Source of the DNA: Nostoc paludosum FACHB-159
GTDB taxonomy: Bacteria > Cyanobacteriota > Cyanobacteriia > Cyanobacteriales > Nostocaceae
Length of the DNA stretch: 64,000 nt
NCBI RefSeq assembly: GCF_014698835.1
Contig: NZ_JACJTU010000020.1
Span: forward strand, 62,001-126,000
Reading direction: 5' to 3'
Shown here: positions 9,034 to 17,842 of the stretch, one piece after another
How the letters are laid out: every line of letters starts with the position of its first letter
How positions within the stretch are numbered: position 1 is the first letter of the stretch
Notes under the pieces: generated by a model
What the model saw: the letters and a program-made list of their open reading frames with translations, nothing else
Database searches by the model: none
What the model was told of the DNA's origin: nothing
Program-made: the position numbers and the translations under genes

Positions 9034-10089
9034 ATGAAAAAAGTCGTCGTTGGTCTTTCGGGTGGTGTTGACAGTTCCACCGCCGCTGCTATCCTGCACC
9101 ATCAGGGCTATGAAGTAATTGGTTTGACTCTTTGGCTAATGAAAGGCAAAGGTCAATGTTGCTCTGAAGGTATGATCGACGCGGCTGGTATCTGTGAACA
9201 ACTGGGCATTCCCCACGAAGTTGTGGATATTCGGGATGTCTTCCAAACAAATATTGTCGATTTTTTGGTGACTGGTTACAGTGCTGGGATCACGCCTTTG
9301 CCATGCTCTCAGTGCAATAAAACGGTGAAGTTTGGGCCAATGGTGCAGTATGCCCGCGAAAAATTGGGATGCGATCGCATTGCCACTGGTCATTATGCCC
9401 GAATTAACTATGACGAAGCTACTGGACGTTATCAGTTACTAAGGGCTGTTGACCGCAACAAAGACCAGTCTTATTTTCTCTATGATTTGTCTCAAGATTT
9501 GCTAGAGGCAAGTATATTTCCTTTGGGCGAATTGGAAAAAACTGATACGCGTCGCATCGCTGCTGAATACGGTTTACAAACAGCTGATAAGCCGGAAAGT
9601 CAAGACTTGTGCTTAGTGGAAAGCAACGGTTCCATGCGGGCATTTCTAGATAAATATTTAGCTCCGAAAACAGGCGATATTGTGGATACCACAGGCAAAG
9701 TTTTGGGACAGCATGATGGCGTTCATCACTACACAATTGGACAGCGCAAAGGTTTGGGAATTGCTGCTCCTGAGCCGTTGTATGTGATTGAATTAGATGC
9801 GGTGAATAATCGAGTTGTTGTTGGCGATCGCACTAAGGTAACTCAGCCAGAATGTACTGTAGGGCGAGTAAATTGGGTTTCTATTGCCGAACCATCTACG
9901 CCAATTCAGTCCGAAGTGCAAATTCGCTATCGTTCCACACCTACACCAGTGACGGTGATTCCTCTAGAAAACTCCCGCGTGCGTTTGGTGTTTGATGAAC
10001 CCCAATTCAGCATCACACCCGGACAAGCTGCGGTGTGGTATGACGGAGAAAAAGTCTTAGGTGGCGGAATTATCGAACAGTTTACCTAA
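9034..10089 (+). CDS. mnmA: tRNA-specific 2-thiouridylase MnmA
   Basis: Catalyses ATP-dependent 2-thiolation of the wobble uridine (U34) of tRNA Lys, Glu and Gln in the cytoplasm, taking sulfur from a relay protein. The N-terminal PP-loop is GLSGGVDSS. The two catalytic cysteines expected for the family are Cys94 (in PCSQCNKTVKFG) and Cys193 (in QDLCLVE); GHYAR and TIGQRKGLGI are also present. Length from this start is 351 aa, normal for the family. The frame is open upstream to an ATG at 8944, but those 30 residues (MQLEMKCFTG ...) precede the conserved MKKVVVGLSGG and are probably not translated. It meets the small coiled-coil gene tail to tail over a palindrome. Confidence 0.95.
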   Translation: MKKVVVGLSGGVDSSTAAAILHHQGYEVIGLTLWLMKGKGQCCSEGMIDAAGICEQLGIPHEVVDIRDVFQTNIVDFLVTGYSAGITPLPCSQCNKTVKFGPMVQYAREKLGCDRIATGHYARINYDEATGRYQLLRAVDRNKDQSYFLYDLSQDLLEASIFPLGELEKTDTRRIAAEYGLQTADKPESQDLCLVESNGSMRAFLDKYLAPKTGDIVDTTGKVLGQHDGVHHYTIGQRKGLGIAAPEPLYVIELDAVNNRVVVGDRTKVTQPECTVGRVNWVSIAEPSTPIQSEVQIRYRSTPTPVTVIPLENSRVRLVFDEPQFSITPGQAAVWYDGEKVLGGGIIEQFT

Positions 10090-10092
10090 TGT

Positions 10093-10117
10093 AAAGACGT
10101 TGCAATGCAACGTCTTT
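10093..10117. terminator. Palindrome between convergent genes, likely two-way terminator
   Basis: A perfect inverted repeat: AAAGACGTTGCA (10093-10104), one centre base, TGCAACGTCTTT (10106-10117), followed by TATTC. It starts 4 bp after the mnmA stop and ends 5 bp before the stop of the minus-strand gene. Almost the same palindrome sits at 56519-56543 between another convergent pair. Confidence 0.75.
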
Positions 10118-10121
10118 ATTC

Positions 10122-10454
10122 TTATACCAAGGAATCATCTTCGGAATTGCGATTCTGTAAAACATCAAGAATGCGGCGATTCTCGGTTTGTAAACCGCGA
10201 ACTTCTGATTGCATTTGCAACATATCAGCTCTCATTTCTTGCATATCAGTACGGATGTCTCTAATTTCAATGACAATAGTGTCAATTCTAGTATTCGTAG
10301 ATTCAAAGTTACGCTGCATAGTTTCAAAATTACGCTGTATAGTCTCAAAATTCCGTTGATGCTGCGTCACAGTTTCTAAAAGGGCGCTAACTGCTAGACG
10401 CATATCAATAAGTTGGTCTTCCATGCGATTGATACGATTTTTGTCTTCCGTCAT
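10122..10454 (-). CDS. Small coiled-coil protein of unknown function
   Basis: 110 aa, highly charged, with no membrane segment. Nearly the whole chain (about 5-100) is heptad-patterned: QRNFETIQRNFETMQRNFES, then DIRTDMQEMRADMLQMQ and VRGLQTENRRIL. The run QRNFET(I/M) repeated three times with seven-residue spacing is encoded by a short tandem DNA repeat near 10300-10370. Such short coiled-coil proteins are common in filamentous cyanobacteria; no function can be assigned. The ATG at 10454 is the natural start. Upstream lies a 1-kb gene-free stretch. Confidence 0.65.
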   Translation of the reverse strand: MTEDKNRINRMEDQLIDMRLAVSALLETVTQHQRNFETIQRNFETMQRNFESTNTRIDTIVIEIRDIRTDMQEMRADMLQMQSEVRGLQTENRRILDVLQNRNSEDDSLV

Positions 10455-10832
10455 TTTGACTGCTTACGCTTGAAGAATAATAATTTTATTGTATTTGAAA
10501 TTGACTTTGACTTGCAGTGAGAATAATTTGTGTTTTGCAAATATTAATTATAGAAATTAATTTTGTTTTTAGTAATATTCACAGTCAATAAATTTATAGT
10601 TTTTGAATGGCGATCGCTCTAATTATATTGATAAAAATATTTCAAAAAAATGCGACAGATAGACCACTTGTAGAGACGCGATGAATCGATTCTTGACCTA
10701 AGGATATGTTGCAATCATTAATTGAATTGGTATATAGCAAGGGACTGAGGGCTGGGTAAAAAGTCTTTTTGTGTCTAAGTTTTATCATCTGTTGATGTCC
10801 TAACCACCTTGGCTTTTGCTATACATCGAAAT
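10455..10832. other. Intergenic, nothing recognised
   Basis: AT-rich sequence upstream of the small coiled-coil gene. It should hold that gene's promoter. No ORF, RNA or strong hairpin was seen. Confidence 0.4.
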
Positions 10833-11055
10833 CCCATTGCAGGACGATGCAACTCAATTGCAAGTCGATGCAACTCAATTGCAAGTCGATGCAACTCAAT
10901 TGCAAGTCGATGCAACTCAATTGCACGACGATGCAACTCAATTGCATGGCGATGCAACTCAATTGCAGGACGATGCAACTCAATTGCAGGACGATGCAAC
11001 TCAATTGCAGGACGATGCAACTCAATTGCATGGCGATGCAACTCAATTGTATGGC
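10833..11055. repeat. Ten-copy 21-bp tandem repeat with an internal palindrome
   Basis: Ten units of 21 bp start at 10846, 10867, 10888, 10909, 10930, 10951, 10972, 10993, 11014 and 11035; a half unit precedes them at 10833. Each contains GATGCAACTCAATTGCA followed by four variable bases (AGTC x3, CGAC, TGGC, GGAC x3, TGGC x2). TGCAA and TTGCA form an inverted repeat around CTCAA. Because 21 is a multiple of three, several frames stay open on both strands, but none has a ribosome site or a known protein pattern. Confidence 0.95.
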
Positions 11056-11484
11056 GATGTGTAAGCATAATTGCTTAAGATGCTTGCGTACACCAGCGTA
11101 ACCTTCCGTAAAGTAGGAAAACTAGAAGGGTTGTGGAAAGTAAGTTTATTAAATTCAGATTTTATAACAGTTGAAGCATAATTTAAGACGTAAACTGACC
11201 GTAAAACCCAGACACCAACAGACTTTCTTTGCCTGTTGCCTATTGCCTATTGCCTATTCCCTGCTCTAGTTACTTGAAATTTTGAGCTTGCGAACTGAGA
11301 ATGCCTAAATGAGAACTTGGAATGTTGCATGAGAGTCTATAACTTTTGTGTACAGATTATCTGCTTGGAAGAAAACTGAAAGCAGATACATTTTGTACAC
11401 ATAGGGATACTAGTTTCCCAAAGTTTGGTAGAAGTAGTGTTATTTATGATTGTCATAATTAAAACAACTGACCCTCAATCATCA
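11056..11484. other. Intergenic upstream of the beta-helix/SLH gene
   Basis: Contains a short tandem run of TGCCTATTGCCTATTGCC near 11231-11260 and then unique sequence that should hold the promoter of the downstream gene. No small gene was recognised. Confidence 0.5.
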
Positions 11485-13131
11485 ATGGTGAACTCTACCC
11501 TTGTTCTCACACTCTATGTCAACCCTATGACAGGGAATGATACTAATATCGGTTCCAAGTTAAGCCCGTTTAAAAGTCTCACCCGTGCTTTAAAAGTAAC
11601 TAAAATCCCTACAATCATTCATTTAGCATCTGCAATTTACAGCGTGGCTAGTGGCGAGGCATTTCCTCTAGTTATCCGTGGAGGAGTGAAGGTTGTAGGT
11701 AATGAAGCTAACAAAGGAGCGGGGATTGTAATTTCTGGAAGCGGTCAGTATCAAAGCCCCAGCTTTGGAATGCAAAATATCGGGCTGCTGTTGTTAGAAA
11801 ATGCCAGTATTTTAGGTGTAACTGTCACGAATACCTCAGCAAAAGGTACTGGTATCTGGATTGAATCGGGTGCGCCCACTTTAGCCAACAATACTTTAAG
11901 TAACTGTGGACGTGAAGGCGTATTTGCCACTGGGGCTGCTAAACCAACAATTTTTGATAATGTTTTTGTGCAAAATACTGCCAGTGGGTTAGTGATGGCA
12001 GGCCATAGCCAGGGCGAAGTCTTGGGAAATATATTTCAAAGAAACCCTTTGGGAATAGTAGTTAGTGACTTTGCGGCTCCAACGATCGCCAATAACAAAT
12101 TATCAGAAAATCGCACAGCGATCGCACTTTCTCGCAATGCCCGTCCTGTGCTGCGTGAAAATCTCATTGCTAAAAATACTCAAGGTGGTCTATTTGTCAA
12201 TGGCAATGCAACCCCCGATTTAGGTAGTAGCGAAGATCCCGCTGACAATATTTTTCGTGATAATACTGAATTTGATTTACATAATGTCACTACACAAAAG
12301 CTTGTTTGTGTAGGTAATCAGTTGAATCCTGCTTTAGTCAAGGGATTGGTGGAATTAATTGGTCTTAAAGAGGACAGGGGGACGCGGGGACAGGGGGACG
12401 CGGGGACAGGGGGACGCGGGGACGCGGGGAAATGGGGAGATGGGGAGATGGGGAATTTATCACAAACACTCTCCGCGTCCCCGCATCCCCCACTCTCCGC
12501 GTCCCCGAATTCTCCACTTTCCGCGTCCCCGCATCCCCCACTCTTTGCGTCTGTTCTAGATAGCCATTGGGCAGAACCATTCATTCAGGCATTGCGGAGT
12601 CTGGATTTAATTCACGATTTGCCTGATGATACGTACCAGCCAGATAAACCGATGACTCGCGCTGAATACGCGGCTTTGGTGGCGGTTGCTTTTAAGCCCA
12701 CTGCTAAACGCCCAGCAGCGGATTTTGTCGATGTATCCCAAGATTTTTGGGCGTATAATGCTATCCAAATTGCGGCTAGGGGTGGCTTTGTTGGTGGATT
12801 TACCGATCGCACTTTTCGCCCCCATCAAAATGTCAAACGGCTACAAGTAATTGTCTCTCTAGTTAACGGACTGGGACTACCGCAGGCTGATAACAATGTT
12901 TTAGAAGTGTATAGCGATCGCCATACTATTCCCGACTATGCCGAAAAAGCTGTTGCAACTGCAACACATAAAAGGATAATTGTCAACTATCCAGACCCAA
13001 AAGTGCTTGCACCTTTACGTCCGGCAACATGCGCTGAAGTTGCGGCGATGGTTTATCAGGCGTTAGTTGCCATTGGGCGAACACCTGCGATCGAATTGGC
13101 GACCAGCCAACAGTTAGTAGGGGATTTATAA
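11485..13131 (+). CDS. DUF1565 beta-helix protein with C-terminal SLH domains
   Basis: The N-terminal half is a right-handed beta-helix of the DUF1565/NosD type: LYVNPMTGNDTNIGS, SPFKSLTRAL, then repeated 'GAPTLANNTLSNCGREGVF'-style coils. The C-terminal part carries S-layer homology modules: 'DSHWAEPFIQALRSLDLI ... YQPDKPMTRAEYAAL', 'DFWAYNAIQIAARGGFVGGF ... FRPHQNVKRLQ' and 'DYAEKAVATATHKRIIVNYP'. SLH domains anchor proteins to cell-wall polymers, so a surface role is likely, although no classical signal peptide is visible. Between the halves is about 60 residues of Gly/Ser/Pro-rich sequence from an in-frame DNA repeat. The ATG at 11485 (MVNSTLVLTLYVNP) is chosen; ATG 11446 or TTG 11425 would add 13 or 20 residues. 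Confidence 0.85.
   Translation: MVNSTLVLTLYVNPMTGNDTNIGSKLSPFKSLTRALKVTKIPTIIHLASAIYSVASGEAFPLVIRGGVKVVGNEANKGAGIVISGSGQYQSPSFGMQNIGLLLLENASILGVTVTNTSAKGTGIWIESGAPTLANNTLSNCGREGVFATGAAKPTIFDNVFVQNTASGLVMAGHSQGEVLGNIFQRNPLGIVVSDFAAPTIANNKLSENRTAIALSRNARPVLRENLIAKNTQGGLFVNGNATPDLGSSEDPADNIFRDNTEFDLHNVTTQKLVCVGNQLNPALVKGLVELIGLKEDRGTRGQGDAGTGGRGDAGKWGDGEMGNLSQTLSASPHPPLSASPNSPLSASPHPPLFASVLDSHWAEPFIQALRSLDLIHDLPDDTYQPDKPMTRAEYAALVAVAFKPTAKRPAADFVDVSQDFWAYNAIQIAARGGFVGGFTDRTFRPHQNVKRLQVIVSLVNGLGLPQADNNVLEVYSDRHTIPDYAEKAVATATHKRIIVNYPDPKVLAPLRPATCAEVAAMVYQALVAIGRTPAIELATSQQLVGDL
12365..12550 (+). repeat. GC-rich dispersed repeat inserted in frame in the SLH gene
   Basis: It consists of GGGGACGCGGGGACAGG-type units, then ATGGGGAGATGGGG, then a core beginning GGGAATTTATCACAAACACT and continuing CTCCGCGTCCCC, then facing CCCCACTCTCCGCGTCCCCG units. 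The core recurs, with one mismatch and inverted on the map, inside the kinase gene at 33425-33592. It encodes about 60 residues including GNLSQTLSASP. Confidence 0.9.
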
Positions 13132-13490
13132 GGTTTGGAGTTTGGATACAATGCATGGTTAGGGCATACAACAAATGTAAAATACAAAAGACAAGTTAAA
13201 AACCCCGATCAAAACCTGATAAAAACAGGCTTTTCTCTCCTGCCTCCTGCCTCCTGCCTCCTGCCTTCTATTTATCAATCAGCGAACAGTGGACGATGAA
13301 GACTGCTAAGTAATAAAGATAACTGTTAAATCACTCTATAGACTCTTGCATTTGAGCAGTTGACAAGTAGAATGGGAAACACTGCCTATCGACTTGAGAA
13401 CTGTGGTAAAAAACCATGTAGTTAAAAGCACGATACGCTATATGCGATGGGTGAAAAATCTTAGACCTATTGCCAAAAGCTAACAGCCTC
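13132..13490. other. Intergenic with short tandem repeat
   Basis: Contains CCTGCCTCCTGCCTCCTGCC near 13240-13266 and a weak hairpin AAAACCTG/CAGGCTTTT near 13211-13235 that could terminate the SLH gene. No gene seen. Confidence 0.45.
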
Positions 13491-14207
13491 ATGTTAACAA
13501 CACTTCCAGACACCTCTGCCAATTTGGCGATCGCGTTATTAATTCACTATAGTTTTGATCTCAGTGGGTATACTGCCAATGAGTTGGTTGAACGTTGGCA
13601 AACGCAATACCCACTCAATTGGCTACACCTGGCAGTGATTGAAGCACTATATCAAGGTCGTTATAAAGCGGTTTCTGTGCAGCAAATTTTAGTATTTTGG
13701 CAGCGTCGGGAACAGGCTACATATCATTTCAACATGGAATTTGAACGTATGGTTTGTAGCAAGTTTCCTCAAAGCCTAACTTCATTGGCTGCACCAGCGT
13801 TACCGCCAGCCAAGAAAAATCCAGTTTTTGAAAAAGTAACGAAACCTCAATTACCACCTGGGAAAGTTAGCAATGGTCATCAAAAAAGTAATACTACAAC
13901 CCTACAACTGAACGGTCACAAACAAAAATCATCTTTAGAGCAACAAGAAGCTACGGAGGATAAAAACGGCCTCAAGTCTACCACTGCAAGTGACTTAACT
14001 TCTTTGGCAAGACTTGGACTACCGTCTGCTGTTAGCCAAAGGCAAACTTCATCAGAAAGTGCATCATCAGTCTCTCATGAACCACCAAAACTGCTACCAC
14101 CTGCGGCTATTCGTCCCCCAATAGGGCAATTTACCCCAGAAAAAAGCGATCGCTCTGAGTCTTTTACGTCTAAACTCAAAGCGATGTCTGGGGAACAGGG
14201 GCAATAG
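13491..14207 (+). CDS. Conserved cyanobacterial hypothetical protein with disordered tail
   Basis: 238 aa. The first about 105 residues look folded: DTSANLAIALLIHYSFDLSG, ELVERWQTQYPLNWLHLAVI and EALYQGRYKAVSVQQILVFW. These are helix-rich and typical of a cyanobacteria-only family without known function. From about residue 110 on the chain is rich in Lys, Pro, Ser and Gln and probably disordered, ending SFTSKLKAMSGEQGQ. The ATG at 13491 (MLTTLPDT) is preferred over the TTG at 13470. The stop falls at the edge of a GGCAGGG tandem array. There is no signal peptide or membrane span. Confidence 0.7.
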   Translation: MLTTLPDTSANLAIALLIHYSFDLSGYTANELVERWQTQYPLNWLHLAVIEALYQGRYKAVSVQQILVFWQRREQATYHFNMEFERMVCSKFPQSLTSLAAPALPPAKKNPVFEKVTKPQLPPGKVSNGHQKSNTTTLQLNGHKQKSSLEQQEATEDKNGLKSTTASDLTSLARLGLPSAVSQRQTSSESASSVSHEPPKLLPPAAIRPPIGQFTPEKSDRSESFTSKLKAMSGEQGQ

Positions 14208-14292
14208 GCAGGGGGCAGGGGGCAGGGGACAGGGAGGCAGGAGGCAGGAGGCAGGGGGCAGGGGGCAGGGGGCAGGGGGCAGGGGGGGGATA
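14200..14292. repeat. GGCAGGG/GGCAGGA tandem array
   Basis: About a dozen copies of the heptamer GGCAGGG and variants run directly from the stop of the preceding gene, ending in a run of eight G. Confidence 0.9.
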
Positions 14293-14350
14293 ATTCCTCA
14301 GTCAACATTCAACACTCAACACCCAGCACTGCTTCCATAAATTAGACAAA

Positions 14351-16435
14351 TTAATTCTGAATTCTGACTTCTGAATTCTGAATTCTGTCAGATATTCCAA
14401 TTAATTGCTGAAAGCGCTGATCTTGGGCGATATCATCAAAATCTAGGTCGGTTGCGGCTTCTTCTTTGTATCTGGGATTAAGTTCAATTGCTTGTTGCAG
14501 AGTTACTAGAGATAGTTCTATTTGTCTTTGGAGTGCGTAACAGGTTGCTTTGTTGTAATAGGCGCTGGCATAATCTGGTTTAATTTCTAATGCTTTATTA
14601 AAACTAGCGATCGCTTCATCATCGCGTCCCAGTCTGACTAGGGTATAGCCGTATTTATCCAAAATTTTGGGAGAATTTGGTTGTAATTCTAGAGCTTTTT
14701 CTAAAGATGGAATCGCTTCTTCATATTGTTCCAATGCTATTAGCGAAAGACTGCGATTCAACCAGGCAACTGCATCGTCAGGCTTGATTTGTGTAGCTTT
14801 ATCGAATGAGTCAAAGGCTTGCTGATGCTGTTGTAAATAACCAAAAGCAACGCCGCGATCGCACCAAGCTTGGTGATATTCTGGTTGAATTTGAATAGCG
14901 CGTTCGTAAGAGGCGATGGCATCTTTGTAGCGTTTTAATCTGCCGAGGGTTAAGCCGCGTTTTAACCAAATAACAGGGTCATCAGGTTGGGTTTTAACTG
15001 CTTGGTTATAAATGGCGATCGCATCTTGATAACGTTTTTCAGAAAACAGCGCATCTGCTTGTTTTACATATTCCTCAGCCGTGAATTCCGGTTGTTGTGG
15101 CTGTTCTTCTTTTGTTTTTTCAACTTCCTTAGGAATAGATGCAGATGTCATCTCAATCAATTCCTGAAGAATGAGATCTTTTCTTTGTTGAGCATCCAAT
15201 TGTAACTCAGATAACTGAGAGACAAACTCTGTTTCTAATTTTTCTAACTTCTCTAAAATGAGAATTTTTTGTTGTTGGGCGTTGAATTGTAATTCTGAGA
15301 ATTGCGAACTAAATTCATAACCAGATTTCTCCAAATTCTCAATGATTAACTCTTTAGATTTTTGAGCGTCTACTTCTAATTGAGATAAGCGATCGCTAAA
15401 CTCTAATTGCAATGCTATTAAATTCTCAATAAGTTTATTTTTTTGCTCTTGAGCATCTGCCTGTAAGTCTAATATTTGAGATTTAAATTCATTATCTAAT
15501 TTCTCAAACGTGGCATTTTTTTGCTGTTGAACATCTATTTCTAAATTTGATAATTGCGAAACAAATTCTGACTGCAATTTAGTTAAACTCTCAAGAATTA
15601 TATCCCTTTGCTGTTGAGTATCAAATTGCCATCCAGACAGTTGAGATGTAAACTCAGACTTTGATAATTCTAAATCAGCAACCGCTAATTCTTGCTGTTC
15701 TTGTATACCCAACTTTAAATTAGACAGTTCTTCAGACAAACTAGATGCTAATTTTCCGAGATTTTCCAGTGCTAAATCTTTTTGTTGTTGAGCTTCCAAT
15801 TCCAACTTAGATAACGCCGAAGCAAATTTTAACTCTAAAGATGCTACATTTTCTTGAGATTTTTGAATTTCCGATTCTAACCGATTTAATATTTGTGTTT
15901 TAACTAAATCTATGTCAGATGTTATAAGAGATAAACTTTCTGCTTGATTTTTAATTTTTTCTTGAAGACCAGCAGTTTCCTGTTCTAGATCGTAATTTAT
16001 TTTTTTAGCTTCTTGAATCAGATTTTCCGCATCTTGCTTAACATTAATTAATTGATTTTGTAATTTTTCTACACCCTCTAATTGTTGCATTGCTCGCTCA
16101 ACAATTTCACGGATAATAGCTCGTCGCAATAGCCAAAGTAAAGCAATGATAGCCAAGGGAAATAAACTTAATATAACTAGCCAGATATTGATTAAAATAG
16201 TTGTACGGCTAAAAGCACTCTTCAAATCAGATTGAACTTGCTTTTCAGCTCGTAGTCGCGTTAATTCTTCACGTTCCTGATTTGATAACACCGCAGCAGG
16301 AGATGTTGCTGGTTTGGATAATGGCGCAGATTGTCCACTGGCAATATCAGCAGATAATAGTAAAGGTGAAAAGATAATAGCGCTTTTTACAAATAAAGCG
16401 AAAATAGCTTGATTTTTACTCTTCATAACAACCAT
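14351..16435 (-). CDS. Membrane protein with long coiled coil and C-terminal TPRs
   Basis: 694 aa. A signal or first membrane segment (IFALFVKSAIIFSPLLLSAD, about 10-30) is followed by a short linker and a strong membrane span at about 82-105 (NIWLVILSLFPLAIIALLWLL). Residues about 115-440 form a long coiled coil built on a repeating unit near 33 residues long (variants of 'LEVDAQKSKELIIENLEK'), clearly a product of internal duplication. From about 455 there are at least six TPRs (ADALFSEKRYQDAIAIYNQA, 'GLTLGRLKRYKDAIASYERA' and so on). It may act as an envelope scaffold with TPRs recruiting partners; this is inference. ATG 16435 or 16426 could be the start. Confidence 0.8.
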   Translation of the reverse strand: MVVMKSKNQAIFALFVKSAIIFSPLLLSADIASGQSAPLSKPATSPAAVLSNQEREELTRLRAEKQVQSDLKSAFSRTTILINIWLVILSLFPLAIIALLWLLRRAIIREIVERAMQQLEGVEKLQNQLINVKQDAENLIQEAKKINYDLEQETAGLQEKIKNQAESLSLITSDIDLVKTQILNRLESEIQKSQENVASLELKFASALSKLELEAQQQKDLALENLGKLASSLSEELSNLKLGIQEQQELAVADLELSKSEFTSQLSGWQFDTQQQRDIILESLTKLQSEFVSQLSNLEIDVQQQKNATFEKLDNEFKSQILDLQADAQEQKNKLIENLIALQLEFSDRLSQLEVDAQKSKELIIENLEKSGYEFSSQFSELQFNAQQQKILILEKLEKLETEFVSQLSELQLDAQQRKDLILQELIEMTSASIPKEVEKTKEEQPQQPEFTAEEYVKQADALFSEKRYQDAIAIYNQAVKTQPDDPVIWLKRGLTLGRLKRYKDAIASYERAIQIQPEYHQAWCDRGVAFGYLQQHQQAFDSFDKATQIKPDDAVAWLNRSLSLIALEQYEEAIPSLEKALELQPNSPKILDKYGYTLVRLGRDDEAIASFNKALEIKPDYASAYYNKATCYALQRQIELSLVTLQQAIELNPRYKEEAATDLDFDDIAQDQRFQQLIGISDRIQNSEVRIQN

Positions 16436-16675
16436 CTCAATCTTTTGGTCAGTTCTTGAAGCGGCGTGCCTCTCTCCAATCTATAACAAAATTAAGTAGT
16501 AATCTGGTGAAATATACTAAAGGATAGGCATTGAGTTCATCTTGTCACACCTGATATCTCAGTAACTACCTCTTTTGGGATATCTAATTTTTTACAATAT
16601 CTACTTAAAATTGAGATCTTCATACTCTTGATTCTGAATTCTCAGTTCTTCTTCAATTAACAAAGGCGGTAAAAA

Positions 16676-16936
16676 ATGGGTCGCATTAATCCTTATACGC
16701 TGCAAATGCAGATTACCCGAATGTTTGAACAGGGACAATCATTATTTGCCACAACTAAAGTGCAGGAATGGTTGAAAGAACGCCAACACAATCCACTAGA
16801 TTATGATATTATTTTCCATCAAAAACCTGCGCCTCCTGGTTCAAAACAAGTAATGGTAGTGGAAATTGAATTACGCCGCAAAGATGGACAACCAGTAGAT
16901 CCTTGGTTGCAAGAACAAGCCAACCTTCATGCGTGA
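16676..16936 (+). CDS. Small conserved hypothetical protein
   Basis: 86 aa (MGRINPYTLQMQITRMFEQG ... PVDPWLQEQANLHA). The composition is ordinary for a soluble protein, with predicted helix then beta strands (KQVMVVEIELRRKDGQPV). A purine-rich AGGCGG lies seven bases before the ATG, supporting the start. It appears to stand alone, with its own upstream region shared divergently with the coiled-coil TPR gene. The function is not recognised; small proteins with this pattern are widespread in cyanobacteria. Confidence 0.7.
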   Translation: MGRINPYTLQMQITRMFEQGQSLFATTKVQEWLKERQHNPLDYDIIFHQKPAPPGSKQVMVVEIELRRKDGQPVDPWLQEQANLHA

Positions 16937-16969
16937 TCCAATTTTGGATTTTAAATTCTGGATTGTGAT

Positions 16970-17051
16970 GTAGGGTGTGTTACGCCGGAGGCTAACGCAC
17001 CCCGACATATAATATCAAGATGATGCAGCGCTTGGCGACAATGCACCCTAC
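16970..17051. repeat. Dispersed element with GTAGGGTG/CACCCTAC ends
   Basis: 82 bp, starting GTAGGGTGTGTTACGCC and ending ATGCACCCTAC, with 8-bp complementary ends. A shorter relative, AGGGTGCGTTA/TAACGCACCCT, is at 61101-61132. Probably a non-autonomous small dispersed repeat. Confidence 0.6.
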
Positions 17052-17130
17052 TCTTGTTTTGTGTTGAATCTTGCAATCTTTTTTAAATCCGTAAAATTCA
17101 CATTATCTTAACAGAATTTACGAAAATCAA

Positions 17131-17152
17131 GCATTCCCAATTGCGGAATGCT
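17131..17152. terminator. Weak hairpin, possible terminator
   Basis: GCATTCC (17131-17137), loop CAATTGC, GGAATGC (17145-17151), followed by TCTTTGTT. It lies about 200 bp after the small hypothetical gene and before the VanZ-like gene. Confidence 0.35.
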
Positions 17153-17262
17153 CTTTGTTATGTTTGTAGGAATTACATAAGAATTCAGAATGATTGGGAA
17201 ATCTAGTCTGCTATGGCTTATTAACTTTTTGAAGCTGACTAATTCCGAGTTCTGGATTCCGA

Positions 17263-17682
17263 ATGGCAGTACTGTTTCAAATAATTAAAATGAAATCTAA
17301 TTGGCTTTGGGTTTTTGCGTTTTGGTTTTACTTTGGAATTTTAATGTCTATTTCCATATCAGCTTACTTAAAAATCATTCCAGTTGAACTTTCTCAATTT
17401 CCGTATTTCGATACAATTATGCATTTTTTATTGCTAGGAATCGCTGCATATTTGGGACACTTAGCATTAAACAAACGTAAGGTTGAAATATTTAACATTT
17501 CATTACCGTTGACACCATTTATTGTCATCTTTTTTTGTATCATCGATGAAATACTTCAATTATTTTCACCCCATCGCAGCTTTGATTTAGTTGACTTAGT
17601 AGCTGACTTATGCGGTGTTATACTATTCACCTGGCTAGCAGAAAGACAAAATCTGCACAAATCTCAAAAGAGTGAAATTTAA
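17263..17682 (+). CDS. VanZ-like membrane protein
   Basis: 139 aa with four hydrophobic segments (about 14-32, 48-66, 76-95, 112-128). The C-terminal half has the VanZ family signature: DEILQLFSPHRSFDLVDLVA, in which Asp/Glu and Arg residues sit at membrane edges. VanZ itself gives low-level teicoplanin resistance, but most family members are of unknown function, so this should not be read as an antibiotic-resistance gene. An internal ATG (17290, MKSNWLW) could be the true start since the first nine residues are not typical. Confidence 0.8.
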   Translation: MAVLFQIIKMKSNWLWVFAFWFYFGILMSISISAYLKIIPVELSQFPYFDTIMHFLLLGIAAYLGHLALNKRKVEIFNISLPLTPFIVIFFCIIDEILQLFSPHRSFDLVDLVADLCGVILFTWLAERQNLHKSQKSEI

Positions 17683-17842
17683 AAAATCAATAGGCAATAA
17701 CTTTTTTGATGGAATTCTATATGTAGGCAAATTGCAGTTATGATTGAGGTGTATCTTGCAGTAAATATCCATCTAAATTAGTGAAAATCACCCAATCAGG
17801 TGAGTCAAGTGGGTGAAGTAGGACAAAAACAAATATCATATC

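Noticed and set aside
10833..11055. CRISPR array
   Set aside because: Units follow each other at 21 bp with only four variable bases; there are no spacer-length unique sequences, no leader and no cas genes.
10775..11101. Repeat proteins encoded by the 21-bp array (several frames, both strands)
   Set aside because: All frames are open only because the unit length is a multiple of three. No ribosome site and no known domain.
17263..17682. Glycopeptide resistance gene
   Set aside because: VanZ-like proteins are widespread with other or unknown roles; no other resistance genes are present.
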